Shown here: piece by piece, positions 1 to 7,093 of the stretch
Layout: each line of letters begins with the position of its first letter
Position numbering within the stretch: position 1 is the stretch's first letter
Source of the DNA: UBA11865 sp035686605
Lineage (GTDB): Bacteria > Chloroflexota > Anaerolineae > Promineifilales > Promineifilaceae
Assembly: GCA_035686605.1 (NCBI GenBank)
Contig: DASRZI010000030.1
Location: forward strand, 1-16,381
Direction of reading: 5' to 3'
DNA: 16,381 nt
Position numbers and translations under genes: made by a program
The notes under the pieces: model-generated
Told to the model about the DNA's origin: nothing
Seen by the model: only the letters and a program-made list of their open reading frames with translations
The model's database searches: none

Positions 1-882
1 CTTCCAGCCGGTGATACTGGAGCAGCACTGAACCAGGCCATCCTGGCTCGAAATGATCCACTGGCCGATGTCTTCTTCGGTGTCGATAACACCTTCCTAA
101 GCCGTGCCCTTGATGCCGATATATTCGTACCCTATTCAAAGGTTGACCTTAAAAACATTTCTAGTGAACTGATTCTTGATGAGAGTTATCGACTTATTCC
201 TGTGGACTTTGGTGACGTTTGTCTCAATTACGACAAAGAATGGTTCGAATCCAATTCCCTCCAACCCCCGCATCAGCTCACGGACCTGACGAGCGCCGAG
301 TATGCCGGCTTGCTGGTTGTCGAGAATCCCGCTACCTCGAGTCCAGGCTTGGCGTTTTTATTGGCCACTATCGATAGTTTTGGAGAAGAGGGAGATTACA
401 CGTATCTCGATTTCTGGCGAGAGCTACGAGAAAATGACATGCTTGTGGTCGATGGCTGGGAAGAGGCATACTACAGCCAATTCAGCGCATCGGGCGAGGG
501 TGACCGGCCGATTGTGGTCTCCTATGCGAGCAGCCCAACGGCTGAGGTTGTTTTTGCCGATCCGCCGGTTGATGAAGCCCCTACTGCGAGTGTGACAGGA
601 TCGGGGTCCTGCTTCAGACAGATTGAATTCGCCGGTGTTTTGAAAGGGACCAAACATCAAGATGTTTCCGAGGCCTTCATCGATTTCATTTTGGGCACCA
701 GATTTCAGGAAGATATTCCCTTGCATATGTTCGTCTTCCCAGCCAATCTGAGTGCCAAGCTGCCTGAGGTCTTTATCGAGTGGGCTGAGCTCCCCAAAGA
801 TCCCGCTCAACTGGATCCAGATATAATCGATGAGAATCGCGAATCATGGATTGAAGCCTGGACCGACGTTGTATTACGCTGA
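1..882 (+). CDS. thiB: Thiamine ABC transporter substrate-binding protein (5' end outside window)
   Basis: The frame is open from the first base, so the gene begins upstream; 293 residues are visible, against about 327 in E. coli ThiB/TbpA, so the signal peptide and some N-terminal residues are missing. The protein would be an exported or lipid-anchored binding protein delivering thiamine or a phosphorylated form to a membrane permease. Family hallmarks seen are an N-terminal GDTGAALNQAILAR-type segment, ADVFFGVDNTFLSRAL, the PVDFGDVCLNYD strand, and the C-terminal CFRQIEFAGVLKGTK and FQEDIPLHMFVFPAN blocks that are strongly characteristic of TbpA-type proteins. A GTG at 202 is in frame but would delete the first lobe, so it is not a real start. 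No thiP or thiQ follows; the next gene converges 46 bases away, so permease genes must lie upstream or elsewhere. Other type 2 binding proteins (iron, spermidine) are less likely. Confidence 0.85.
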   Translation, partial: LPAGDTGAALNQAILARNDPLADVFFGVDNTFLSRALDADIFVPYSKVDLKNISSELILDESYRLIPVDFGDVCLNYDKEWFESNSLQPPHQLTDLTSAEYAGLLVVENPATSSPGLAFLLATIDSFGEEGDYTYLDFWRELRENDMLVVDGWEEAYYSQFSASGEGDRPIVVSYASSPTAEVVFADPPVDEAPTASVTGSGSCFRQIEFAGVLKGTKHQDVSEAFIDFILGTRFQEDIPLHMFVFPANLSAKLPEVFIEWAELPKDPAQLDPDIIDENRESWIEAWTDVVLR

Positions 883-928
883 TCAAACGATCTCGACAGC
901 CAGCTTATAGCGCGTAAGATCTGAGCAA

Positions 929-2017
929 TCAGTTTCTGCACTCGAAGTTCGAAGGTTTAGGCTGCTCCACTTCCGTCCGCAGCTGACCACAACCTGCAAG
1001 TATATCTATGCCACGTTTCTGCCGGACCGTGCTTGGAATATTGAACTTAGAAAGTTCAAACTGAAACATTCTGGCGGTTTCATCGTCGCTCGGCAGAGCT
1101 TTGTATCCCTTTGTTGGATTGACTGGGATGAGGTTCACATGGCTGTTCATGCCCTGAAGCAGTCGGCCGAGCGCCTTCGCCTGATCAGTTGAATCATTTA
1201 TCCCCGCAATCAATGCCCATTCAAAGAAAATTCGTCGTCTGCTTTTCTCAGAATACTCCTTACAAGCACTCAGTACCTCGCCTAATGTCCAACGAGAAGT
1301 GATAGGCACCAAAGCCCGGCGTTCATTCTCAGTCGCCGCATGTAAACTCACGGCTAAATTGACTCTCAATCGTTCGTCAGCAAGCCGCCTGATTGCGGTT
1401 GGTAGCCCAATAGTGCTAACGGTCACATATCGCGGACCAAAAGCTAGACCACGATCATCTGTCAAGGTCTCAATTGCCCCCATTGTCGCCGAGTAATTAT
1501 GGAGTGGTTCACCCATCCCCATGAAGACGATGTTTCGTATCGTCTCACCTTGCTCATCCCCCCGCCGCAGCAGGTATACTACCTGCGAAACAATCTCTCC
1601 ACTGCTCAAATTGCGGCCGAAACCCATTTGTCCTGTTGCGCAGAAGACGCATCCCATGGCGCAGCCTACCTGGCTGCTGATACATGCTGTCGACCGTCCA
1701 TCATATTGCATCAAGACGCACTCGATCTGCTCGTTGTCTGCCAGAGCTAGAAGATACTTTGTAGTCAGTCCGTCAGCACTTTGCTGTACAGATACCAGGT
1801 TAGGCGTCTCGAGCCGTGTTTCTTCCTTTAGCGTAACGAGAATATCTTCCCGGAGATCATCAATCTGATCCAGAGATCCTATTCTCTTGACATAAAGATA
1901 GTGCCAGATTTTGTCGGCGAAGAAGTGACTATAGCCCCATGATGAGAGCATGCTCTTCAGGCTATCGTAGCTCAGGTCGTAGAGATTTACCTTTTTTCGG
2001 TAATTGGACGGTTCCAT
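929..2017 (-). CDS. rlmN: 23S rRNA (adenine2503-C2)-methyltransferase RlmN
   Basis: Radical-SAM methyltransferase expected to methylate C2 of A2503 in 23S rRNA and, in some bacteria, A37 of certain tRNAs. At 362 residues it has normal family length. The radical-SAM cluster motif CxxxCxxC is at C119, C123 and C126. The two catalytic cysteines typical of RlmN are present: C112 in CISSQVGC and C343 in the C-terminal ILAGCGQL. The SAM-binding MGMGEPL motif is at 166-172 and the N-terminal accessory domain occupies roughly residues 1-95. The start is ATG at 2017; no clear Shine-Dalgarno precedes it. It lies downstream of the sufR-sufT unit on the same strand, but an intrinsic terminator in between suggests it is mostly transcribed separately. 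As a [4Fe-4S] enzyme it is a plausible client of the neighbouring SUF system. Cfr-type resistance methylases share the fold, but the sequence reads as housekeeping RlmN. Confidence 0.95.
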   Translation of the reverse strand: MEPSNYRKKVNLYDLSYDSLKSMLSSWGYSHFFADKIWHYLYVKRIGSLDQIDDLREDILVTLKEETRLETPNLVSVQQSADGLTTKYLLALADNEQIECVLMQYDGRSTACISSQVGCAMGCVFCATGQMGFGRNLSSGEIVSQVVYLLRRGDEQGETIRNIVFMGMGEPLHNYSATMGAIETLTDDRGLAFGPRYVTVSTIGLPTAIRRLADERLRVNLAVSLHAATENERRALVPITSRWTLGEVLSACKEYSEKSRRRIFFEWALIAGINDSTDQAKALGRLLQGMNSHVNLIPVNPTKGYKALPSDDETARMFQFELSKFNIPSTVRQKRGIDILAGCGQLRTEVEQPKPSNFECRN

Positions 2018-2061
2018 CGTTGTGTCTATCGAAGGGAATAGCGTTTAATTCAGATTCCAAC

Positions 2062-2085
2062 AAAAAAGCCCTCCAGGAGAGGGCT
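2062..2085 (-). terminator. Intrinsic terminator after the sufR-sufT unit
   Basis: A 7-bp stem (AGCCCTC at 2067-2073 with GAGGGCT at 2079-2085) encloses a 5-base loop. Read on the minus strand it is followed by a run of six U. It lies about 30 bases past the sufT stop codon and upstream of rlmN, so it should end the sufR-sufT transcript. Confidence 0.85.
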
Positions 2086-2112
2086 CAATGTGATCGGCAC
2101 AGTAGTAAGTGC

Positions 2113-2412
2113 TTAGAATAAACCCCAGTCACCGCCGGCGCCTTCTTCCATCATCGAAGGATCCCAGAGCTCGCTGCCTAGTTCAACCGTCACATCGCCG
2201 CCGGCGACATCGAGTGCTGCCTGGCGAACCTGTTCGATCATCGCTGGTCCATAAGGGCAGAACGGGGTAGTAAGGATCATCGTAACCTTAGCCTGGTTGT
2301 TGACGACTTCGAGGTCGCGAATCAGACCAAGCTCAACCACGTTTAGCCCGATCTCTGGGTCAATCACATTTCGAAGCGATTCGCGGATTTCTTCTTCTTT
2401 GCTTGCTATCAT
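2113..2412 (-). CDS. sufT: SufT-like MIP18/DUF59 metal-sulfur cluster assembly factor
   Basis: A 99-residue single-domain protein of the MIP18/DUF59 family, cytosolic accessory factors that help place or mature Fe-S clusters on target proteins. Visible family marks are the N-terminal helix ending in NVIDPEIGLNVVELGLI (residues 15-31, with the conserved DPE at 18-20), the VTMILTTPFCPYGP strand and loop with the conserved cysteine C52, and the amphipathic helix after it. The tail ends in acidic and aromatic residues (WDPSMMEEG...WGLF). A GAGGTG Shine-Dalgarno sits five bases before the ATG. It is 44 bases behind sufR on the same strand and so is probably co-transcribed with the regulator, not with the main suf operon. 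PaaD-like phenylacetate proteins share this domain, but no paa genes are nearby and the SUF context favours SufT. Confidence 0.85.
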   Translation of the reverse strand: MIASKEEEIRESLRNVIDPEIGLNVVELGLIRDLEVVNNQAKVTMILTTPFCPYGPAMIEQVRQAALDVAGGDVTVELGSELWDPSMMEEGAGGDWGLF

Positions 2413-2456
2413 ATGAGCACCTCGACAGCCATTGTCTAGTGGAAGATATCTATATT

Positions 2457-3143
2457 TCAGCTAGCGACAACTGGCATGCTAAAAGTGAATTGACATTGAG
2501 AATCACCATGCAACATACAGCTTTCCTGCTCAACTTCGGTATCGAGGATGATCTGAACAAGCTGGCGATCTAGGGTGCAAACCTCGTCATGCCTCTGACC
2601 AACGGAGAAGTAGGGGCAGCTGTACTCTGTCAGAACATATTTGCCTCCTGACAACTCCCAGGAAGCTAGGAATCCTTCCTCAGCCAGCAGTTTGACGAGA
2701 AAATCTAGCCTGCGTTCGACCGACAGACCTTCAAAATCTTTTCGGTTGTCTTCGACGATCTGGTGCACAACGCCGTTGAATAACTCGTCAACAGTTCCTG
2801 AGGGGAATCTTGCTTTGAGCTCATCCAGCAGCCTGCTGCTGAGGCTCATATATCGCTGGGGAAAAAGTTCGTGACCCTTGTCGCTGAGACTATAGACGTA
2901 ATAGGGCCGACCTACTTTTCTTCGAACGCTTCGCGTCTGCAGCAAACTCTCTGCTTGGAGAGAATTAAGGTGGTGTCGTACTGTAACCGGTGAAACATCA
3001 GCCGCTACGGCGAGACTCTCAACAGTAGCCTCGTTCGACTGTTTTATTGCGTCCAGGATGACTTCCCGGGTGCTGAGCTTGCTGTTGTCCGATCCGTATT
3101 TCACGTTAAAATTTCTCTTCGCAATTCGCGGCGATTGTAACAT
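2457..3143 (-). CDS. sufR: SufR-like winged-helix Fe-S-sensing transcriptional regulator
   Basis: A 228-residue DNA-binding protein. Residues about 25-90 form an ArsR/DeoR-type winged helix-turn-helix (VESLAVAADVSPVTVRHHLN as helix-turn-helix, then the wing VGRPYYVYSL). The C-terminal half carries four cysteines, C176, C189, C209 and C217, in the arrangement CPYF...C...C...C typical of SufR and related regulators, where three of them hold an Fe-S cluster. Known SufR proteins repress the suf operon when clusters are plentiful. Its position divergent from sufC supports the same role here, probably including autoregulation. The ATG at 3143 has no clear ribosome-binding site, so the message may be leaderless, or translation may begin at the GTG at 3104 (residue 14), which would leave the HTH intact. 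I cannot tell from sequence whether it represses, activates or both. Confidence 0.85.
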   Translation of the reverse strand: MLQSPRIAKRNFNVKYGSDNSKLSTREVILDAIKQSNEATVESLAVAADVSPVTVRHHLNSLQAESLLQTRSVRRKVGRPYYVYSLSDKGHELFPQRYMSLSSRLLDELKARFPSGTVDELFNGVVHQIVEDNRKDFEGLSVERRLDFLVKLLAEEGFLASWELSGGKYVLTEYSCPYFSVGQRHDEVCTLDRQLVQIILDTEVEQESCMLHGDSQCQFTFSMPVVAS

Positions 3144-3181
3144 GCAGAGGTGGGATTGTCAAAGATCATATTTTTATCATA

Positions 3182-3191
3182 TTATTAATAA
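3182..3191. promoter_or_regulatory. Perfect 10-bp palindrome next to the suf -35 box (operator candidate)
   Basis: TTATTAATAA is a perfect palindrome ending three bases before the -35 box of the suf promoter, in an AT-rich stretch that must also hold the sufR promoter on the other strand. Its position would suit an operator for the SufR-like regulator. It does not match the CAAC-N6-GTTG site described for cyanobacterial SufR, and short AT-rich palindromes occur by chance. Confidence 0.3.
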
Positions 3192-3194
3192 ATA

Positions 3195-3223
3195 TTGACG
3201 CGCCTAGGTGGCTGTGATATACT
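3195..3223 (+). promoter_or_regulatory. Sigma-70-type extended -10 promoter of the suf operon
   Basis: The -35 box TTGACG (3195-3200) and -10 box TATACT (3218-3223) are separated by exactly 17 bp, and a TG dinucleotide at 3215-3216 makes an extended -10. Transcription should start near 3230, giving a 5' leader of about 130 nt before the sufC ATG at 3363. A CCTAGG palindrome (3203-3208) lies in the spacer. Confidence 0.8.
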
Positions 3224-3240
3224 CCGAGCGTCGTTTTAGC

Positions 3241-3282
3241 TCGAGTATAGACGAATAAAATCCTAACTATTCGATTGCTCGA
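3241..3282 (+). other. Stem-loop in the predicted suf mRNA leader
   Basis: Two nested inverted repeats lie in the leader: TCGAG (3241-3245) with CTCGA (3278-3282), and CGAATA (3252-3257) with TATTCG (3268-3273). Together they give an 11-bp interrupted stem with a 10-base loop. No U-run follows, so it is not a terminator; it may affect mRNA stability or be chance. I do not recognise a known riboswitch. Confidence 0.3.
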
Positions 3283-3362
3283 AGTTGTATAAATTTCGGT
3301 ATAAAAACTGCTTTACGTTACCCCGGAATCACATTGGGATATATAGGGAGATATTGGAGCGA

Positions 3363-4145
3363 ATGAACGCTGCACTAGAGATTAAGAATTTACATGTTTC
3401 TGTAGAAGACCAGCCGATTCTAAAGGGGATCGATTTACTGGTTAGGCAGGGTGAAGTTCACGCCCTGATGGGCCCTAATGGGTCTGGTAAAAGCACCCTG
3501 GCCTATTCGCTAGCGGGGCATCCGTCTTACAAACCTACGGCTGGAGAAGCTATCTTTGACGGCCTTGACCTTCTTGACATGGCGGCAGACGAGCGTTCCA
3601 GAGCAGGTTTGTTTTTGGCGTTTCAATATCCTGTGGCGGTGCCCGGGGTTACAGTAGCCAACTTCCTGCGCCAGTCGATCAACGCGCGCCGTCGGGCTGA
3701 TGATCATGAGGACAAGGGAATCCCCATTCCAGCCTTTCGTGTTCTGCTAAAAGAAAAAATGGATATGTTGAATGTCGATCACCGCTTCGCGGGCCGTTAT
3801 CTGAATGACGGATTCTCAGGAGGTGAGAAAAAGCGTGCGGAGATTCTGCAGATGGCGACGCTTGAGCCCAAGATAGCGATTCTTGACGAGACAGATTCAG
3901 GTCTGGATATTGATGCGTTAAGGATCGTTTCTGAAGGTGCCCTTGCACTTAATGAAGCCATTGGAATGGGTATGCTCGTAATCACCCATTATCAACGAAT
4001 CCTTAACTACATTCAGCCTGACCATGTGCACGTAATGCTCGACGGACGAATTGTTGAGCACGGTGGTCCGGAACTGGCCCTTGAGTTAGAGGAAAATGGC
4101 TACGACTGGCTGCGTGAGAAGCACAAAACTAACGAGGAGGCCTGA
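3363..4145 (+). CDS. sufC: SUF system ATPase SufC
   Basis: A 260-residue ABC-type ATPase that powers the cytosolic SufBC2D scaffold for Fe-S cluster assembly. Walker A GPNGSGKST is at 37-45, the Q-loop Q88 lies in AFQYP, the SufC-type signature FSGGEKKRAE is at 151-160, Walker B is AILDE at 172-176, and the switch histidine is H209. The SufC-specific ETDSGLDIDAL segment separates it from transporter ATPases. The frame extends upstream to an ATG at 3285, but the first 26 codons resemble no SufC. The ATG at 3363 is preceded by GGAG at 3356-3359 and gives the canonical N-terminus MNAALEIKNLHV, so I chose it. It is the first gene of the operon and is followed four bases later by sufB. Confidence 0.95.
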   Translation: MNAALEIKNLHVSVEDQPILKGIDLLVRQGEVHALMGPNGSGKSTLAYSLAGHPSYKPTAGEAIFDGLDLLDMAADERSRAGLFLAFQYPVAVPGVTVANFLRQSINARRRADDHEDKGIPIPAFRVLLKEKMDMLNVDHRFAGRYLNDGFSGGEKKRAEILQMATLEPKIAILDETDSGLDIDALRIVSEGALALNEAIGMGMLVITHYQRILNYIQPDHVHVMLDGRIVEHGGPELALELEENGYDWLREKHKTNEEA

Positions 4146-4149
4146 TTCT

Positions 4150-5586
4150 ATGGGTACTGCGGCAGAGAGAGAGTTTACCGAGAAAGAAGTAGTTTCCGGC
4201 GTAAATGTTGAATACGCCGCAAAGTATGGATTCTCTGACACTGAGGATTATATATTCAAGGCGGAAAGAGGACTTAACGAGGAGTTAGTCCGCTACATTT
4301 CTGCCTCGAAGGGCGAGCCTGAATGGATGCTCGAGTACCGTCTGAGAGCGTACGCGCATTTTCTCGAACGACCAATGCCAGAGTGGGGAGCTGATCTCTC
4401 CGATATCGATTTCGAAAATATTTACTATTACATCAAGCCCTCCGAACGACAGGGCGATGATTGGGAAGATATCCCGCCATATATCAAAGACACTTTCAAT
4501 AAGCTGGGGATTCCCGAAGCTGAGCAGAAGTTTCTTGCTGGTGTAGCTGCCCAATATGAGTCTGAAGTTGTCTACCATAAGATGAAGAAAGAACTTGAGG
4601 ATCAGGGCGTACTTTTCCTGGGCATGGACGATGGTCTGGCTCAGCACCCTGAATTCGTCAAGGAATATTTCTCCACCATTATCCCCCATAACGACAATAA
4701 ATTCGCCGCATTGAATACGGCCGTTTGGTCTGGTGGGAGTTTCATCTATGTACCCCCCGGTGTTCATGTGGAGATGCCCCTTCAAGCCTATTTTCGGATA
4801 AATGCTAAGAATGTTGGTCAATTCGAGCGGACGCTGATCGTCATCGACGAAGGGGCCTATTGCCACTATGTGGAGGGATGTACAGCTCCCGTGTATTCCT
4901 CGGATTCCCTACATTCGGCGGTGGTTGAGATCGTTGTAAAAAAAGGTGGGCGTTGTCGTTATACGACCATACAGAATTGGTCGAACAACGTCTATAACCT
5001 TGTGACGAAGCGAGCCATGGCGTATGAAGATGCCACGATGGAGTGGGTCGATGGAAACCTGGGCTCGAAAATAACCATGAAATACCCAGCGGTTTATCTA
5101 ATGGGGCCGCGCGCCCACGGCGAGATCCTTTCCATCGCCTTCGCGGGAAACGGCCAACACCAAGATGCAGGCGGGAAGGTAGTTCATAGAGCGCCTCACA
5201 CAACGAGCCGAATAATATCCAAGTCCCTGAGTAAATCCGGAGGTAGAGCATCTTACAGAGGGTTGCTCAAAGTTCATGAAGGCGCCTATGGATCGAAATC
5301 AAACGTAGTCTGTGATGCCCTACTGCTTGATGACCGCAGTCGCTCCGATACATACCCCTATATTGAAATTGATGAGAACGACGTGACTATCGGTCATGAA
5401 GCTTCAGTAAGCAAAATCGGAGAAGAGCAGCTGTTTTACATGATGAGCCGGGGACTCAGCGAAGAGATGGCCAGTACCATGATCGTAAATGGCTTTATTG
5501 AACCGCTGGTGAAAGAGTTGCCAATGGAGTATGCCGTCGAAATGAACCGCTTGATCCAACTGCAGATGGAAGGCTCAATCGGATGA
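4150..5586 (+). CDS. sufB: Fe-S cluster assembly scaffold subunit SufB
   Basis: A 478-residue protein that together with SufC and SufD forms the SufBC2D scaffold in which nascent clusters are built. Residues equivalent to key E. coli positions are visible: C244 in VEGCTAP (sulfur acceptor, E. coli C254), C388 in NVVCDALLL (cluster ligand, C405) and E417 in IGHEASVSKIG (E434); the 29-residue spacing between the last two is preserved. The core is the right-handed beta-helix seen in this family, and a helical C-terminus ends in VEMNRLIQLQMEGSIG. The frame extends upstream to an ATG at 4096 that overlaps the end of sufC. The ATG at 4150 has a strong GAGGAGG nine bases before it, so the start is set there. 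Two tandem stops (TGA TAA) close the gene. A 97-base gap with a terminator-like hairpin separates it from sufD. Confidence 0.96.
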   Translation: MGTAAEREFTEKEVVSGVNVEYAAKYGFSDTEDYIFKAERGLNEELVRYISASKGEPEWMLEYRLRAYAHFLERPMPEWGADLSDIDFENIYYYIKPSERQGDDWEDIPPYIKDTFNKLGIPEAEQKFLAGVAAQYESEVVYHKMKKELEDQGVLFLGMDDGLAQHPEFVKEYFSTIIPHNDNKFAALNTAVWSGGSFIYVPPGVHVEMPLQAYFRINAKNVGQFERTLIVIDEGAYCHYVEGCTAPVYSSDSLHSAVVEIVVKKGGRCRYTTIQNWSNNVYNLVTKRAMAYEDATMEWVDGNLGSKITMKYPAVYLMGPRAHGEILSIAFAGNGQHQDAGGKVVHRAPHTTSRIISKSLSKSGGRASYRGLLKVHEGAYGSKSNVVCDALLLDDRSRSDTYPYIEIDENDVTIGHEASVSKIGEEQLFYMMSRGLSEEMASTMIVNGFIEPLVKELPMEYAVEMNRLIQLQMEGSIG

Positions 5587-5643
5587 TAATGCAAGATCGC
5601 AGGGTGGAGCAGCGGATATTCAATTGGAAACATTGTTAATGAG

Positions 5644-5671
5644 AGGGCCGGTTTAAGATCAGGCCCTTTTT
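5644..5671 (+). terminator. Terminator-like hairpin between sufB and sufD
   Basis: A 6-bp GC-rich stem (AGGGCC at 5644-5649 with GGCCCT at 5662-5667) with a 12-base loop is followed directly by five U (5667-5671). The sufD start is only 13 bases beyond. The long loop and short U-run suggest partial termination, or an RNA-processing or stability element, more than a full stop. Confidence 0.55.
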
Positions 5672-5683
5672 CACGAGGAAAGG

Positions 5684-6988
5684 ATGACATCGTTTAATAG
5701 AGAAACAGTTGAGAAGCTATCGAGCTGGTTGGAAGAACCAGCCTGGATGCTCGAATTTCGCCTCAGATCCTGGGATATTCAGAGCCAGTTGGCTATGCCG
5801 ACTTCGAATGATGAACCCTGGCGAAGGACCGATATCCGGCGTTTAGATCTGGAGAATATTGGACCGTCGATTAATGGAGATCGAATCCTAACGACGAACG
5901 ACAATGGGATTCCAGGTTATCTCGGCGAACAGCTGACAGAAGACAAGACGGGCGGTATCTTACTTGAAGTTGACGGCGTGGTTGAATCATTCGAAATCAG
6001 TGATGAATTAGTCAAGCAGGGAGTGATCTTCTGCGACATGCACACTGCGGTTCGAGATCATGGCGAACTAGTAAGAGGCCACTTCATGCAGGAGGTAGTA
6101 CCTCCAACAGACGGAAAGTTCGCAGCCATGCACGGAGCATTTTGGCATGGCGGAACGTTTTTGTATATCCCTAAAGGTATAAAAGCTTCTGCACCTTTAC
6201 ACAGCGCTCTGTGGTCGGTAGCCGGTAGAACTTTTACCCATACGCTGGTCATCGTGGAAAGCCAAGCTGAAGCAATCCTAATTGATGAGTACGCCTCATC
6301 TTCTGCAGAGGAACAGGCATTTCACAACGGTGTTGTGGAACTGATTGTTAGAGATGGCGGCAGCCTTACCTATGTCTCGTTGCAAGACTTTGGCCCGAAC
6401 GTATGGCAGATGACTCACGAACGCGGTCGAGTTGGTCGGGATGCTCGGCTCGATTGGGTAGTCAGCATTATGGGAACGCGGTTGACGAAATCCTTCCAAT
6501 CAGTGGAATTGGATGGTAGAGGCTCTTGGGCTCGTATGTCCGGATTGTTTTTTGCCAACCATAGGCAGCACTTCGATCTCGATACTCAACAGAACCACAA
6601 CGCCCCTGATACGGTGAGTGACCTGCTTTATAAGGGCGCATTGAAAGACAAAGCCCGATCAGTTTGGCAGGGAATGATCAAAGCCCGGCCAGATTCTCAG
6701 CGAATCGATGGATTTCAAGCCAATCGAAATCTCTTGCTTGACAAAAGTGCCAGGGCAGATTCAATCCCGGGGCTTGAGATAGAGGCCGATGACGTACGTT
6801 GTACCCACGCTTCAACGATCGGCCAGCTGGATGAGGAACACATTTTCTACCTGATGAGTCGAGGCATTCCCCGCGATAGCGCGATGCAAATGGTCATCGG
6901 AGGTTTTTTTGCTCCGGTCATGGAACGAATTCCAATCGAAGGAGTACGAGACAGAATCGCGAACCGGATCATCGAGAAACTAGTGTAG
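5684..6988 (+). CDS. sufD: Fe-S cluster assembly protein SufD
   Basis: A 434-residue SufB/SufD-family protein, the second large subunit of the SufBC2D scaffold. It shares a SufB-like N-terminal block (EPAWMLEFRLRSW, residues 18-30, against EPEWMLEYRLRAY in the neighbouring SufB), showing their common origin. The SufD marks are C373 and H375 in ADDVRCTHASTIGQLD, matching E. coli SufD C358 and H360 at the SufB-SufD interface where the cluster forms, and the absence of the SufB cysteine pair. The IFYLMSRGIPRDSAMQM segment and the C-terminal helix follow as usual. The ATG at 5684 has GAGG at 5675-5678, five bases before it. It is separated from sufB and from sufS by gaps of about 100 bases, each with a terminator-like hairpin, which may tune its dose relative to sufCB. 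Confidence 0.92.
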   Translation: MTSFNRETVEKLSSWLEEPAWMLEFRLRSWDIQSQLAMPTSNDEPWRRTDIRRLDLENIGPSINGDRILTTNDNGIPGYLGEQLTEDKTGGILLEVDGVVESFEISDELVKQGVIFCDMHTAVRDHGELVRGHFMQEVVPPTDGKFAAMHGAFWHGGTFLYIPKGIKASAPLHSALWSVAGRTFTHTLVIVESQAEAILIDEYASSSAEEQAFHNGVVELIVRDGGSLTYVSLQDFGPNVWQMTHERGRVGRDARLDWVVSIMGTRLTKSFQSVELDGRGSWARMSGLFFANHRQHFDLDTQQNHNAPDTVSDLLYKGALKDKARSVWQGMIKARPDSQRIDGFQANRNLLLDKSARADSIPGLEIEADDVRCTHASTIGQLDEEHIFYLMSRGIPRDSAMQMVIGGFFAPVMERIPIEGVRDRIANRIIEKLV

Positions 6989-7036
6989 GTATCAAGCTGT
7001 ATAGTTTCAACTATAATTAGATTAGATATTCGATTA

Positions 7037-7060
7037 GGGCACGCTCAGCGTGTCCTTTTT
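7037..7060 (+). terminator. Terminator-like hairpin between sufD and sufS
   Basis: An 8-bp stem (GGGCACGC at 7037-7044 with GCGTGTCC at 7048-7055, one G-U pair) closes a 3-base loop TCA and is followed by five U (7056-7060). This has the full shape of an intrinsic terminator, 48 bases after sufD and 33 bases before sufS. Since no strong promoter is evident after it, partial read-through or a promoter I cannot see must supply sufS, sufU and the Rieske gene. Confidence 0.65.
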
Positions 7061-7093
7061 AAAAGGTGAGCAAGGGCTCAAGTAAGCGATAAG

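Noticed and set aside
1..882. thiB as a gene starting at GTG 202
   Set aside because: The sequence from base 1 to 201 in the same frame encodes the expected first-lobe motifs, so the gene is cut by the window edge and does not start at 202.
3285..3362. 26-codon N-terminal extension of SufC from an upstream in-frame ATG
   Set aside because: The extra residues resemble no SufC and the ATG at 3363 has a proper ribosome-binding site and a canonical N-terminus.
4096..4149. 18-codon N-terminal extension of SufB overlapping sufC
   Set aside because: The ATG at 4150 has a strong GAGGAGG at good spacing; the extension is simply open frame over the sufC end.
4285..5251. Long antisense reading frames opposite sufB (and similar ones opposite gyrA, rlmN and oppC)
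   Set aside because: They lie opposite strongly conserved proteins, lack ribosome-binding sites and resemble no family; they are shadows of the coding strand.
5599..5615. GGGTGGAGCAGC-like stretch after sufB resembling the 5' end of an initiator tRNA
   Set aside because: No matching anticodon arm, T arm or acceptor 3' strand follows; the downstream GC hairpin is a terminator-like structure with a 12-base loop. Treated as chance similarity.
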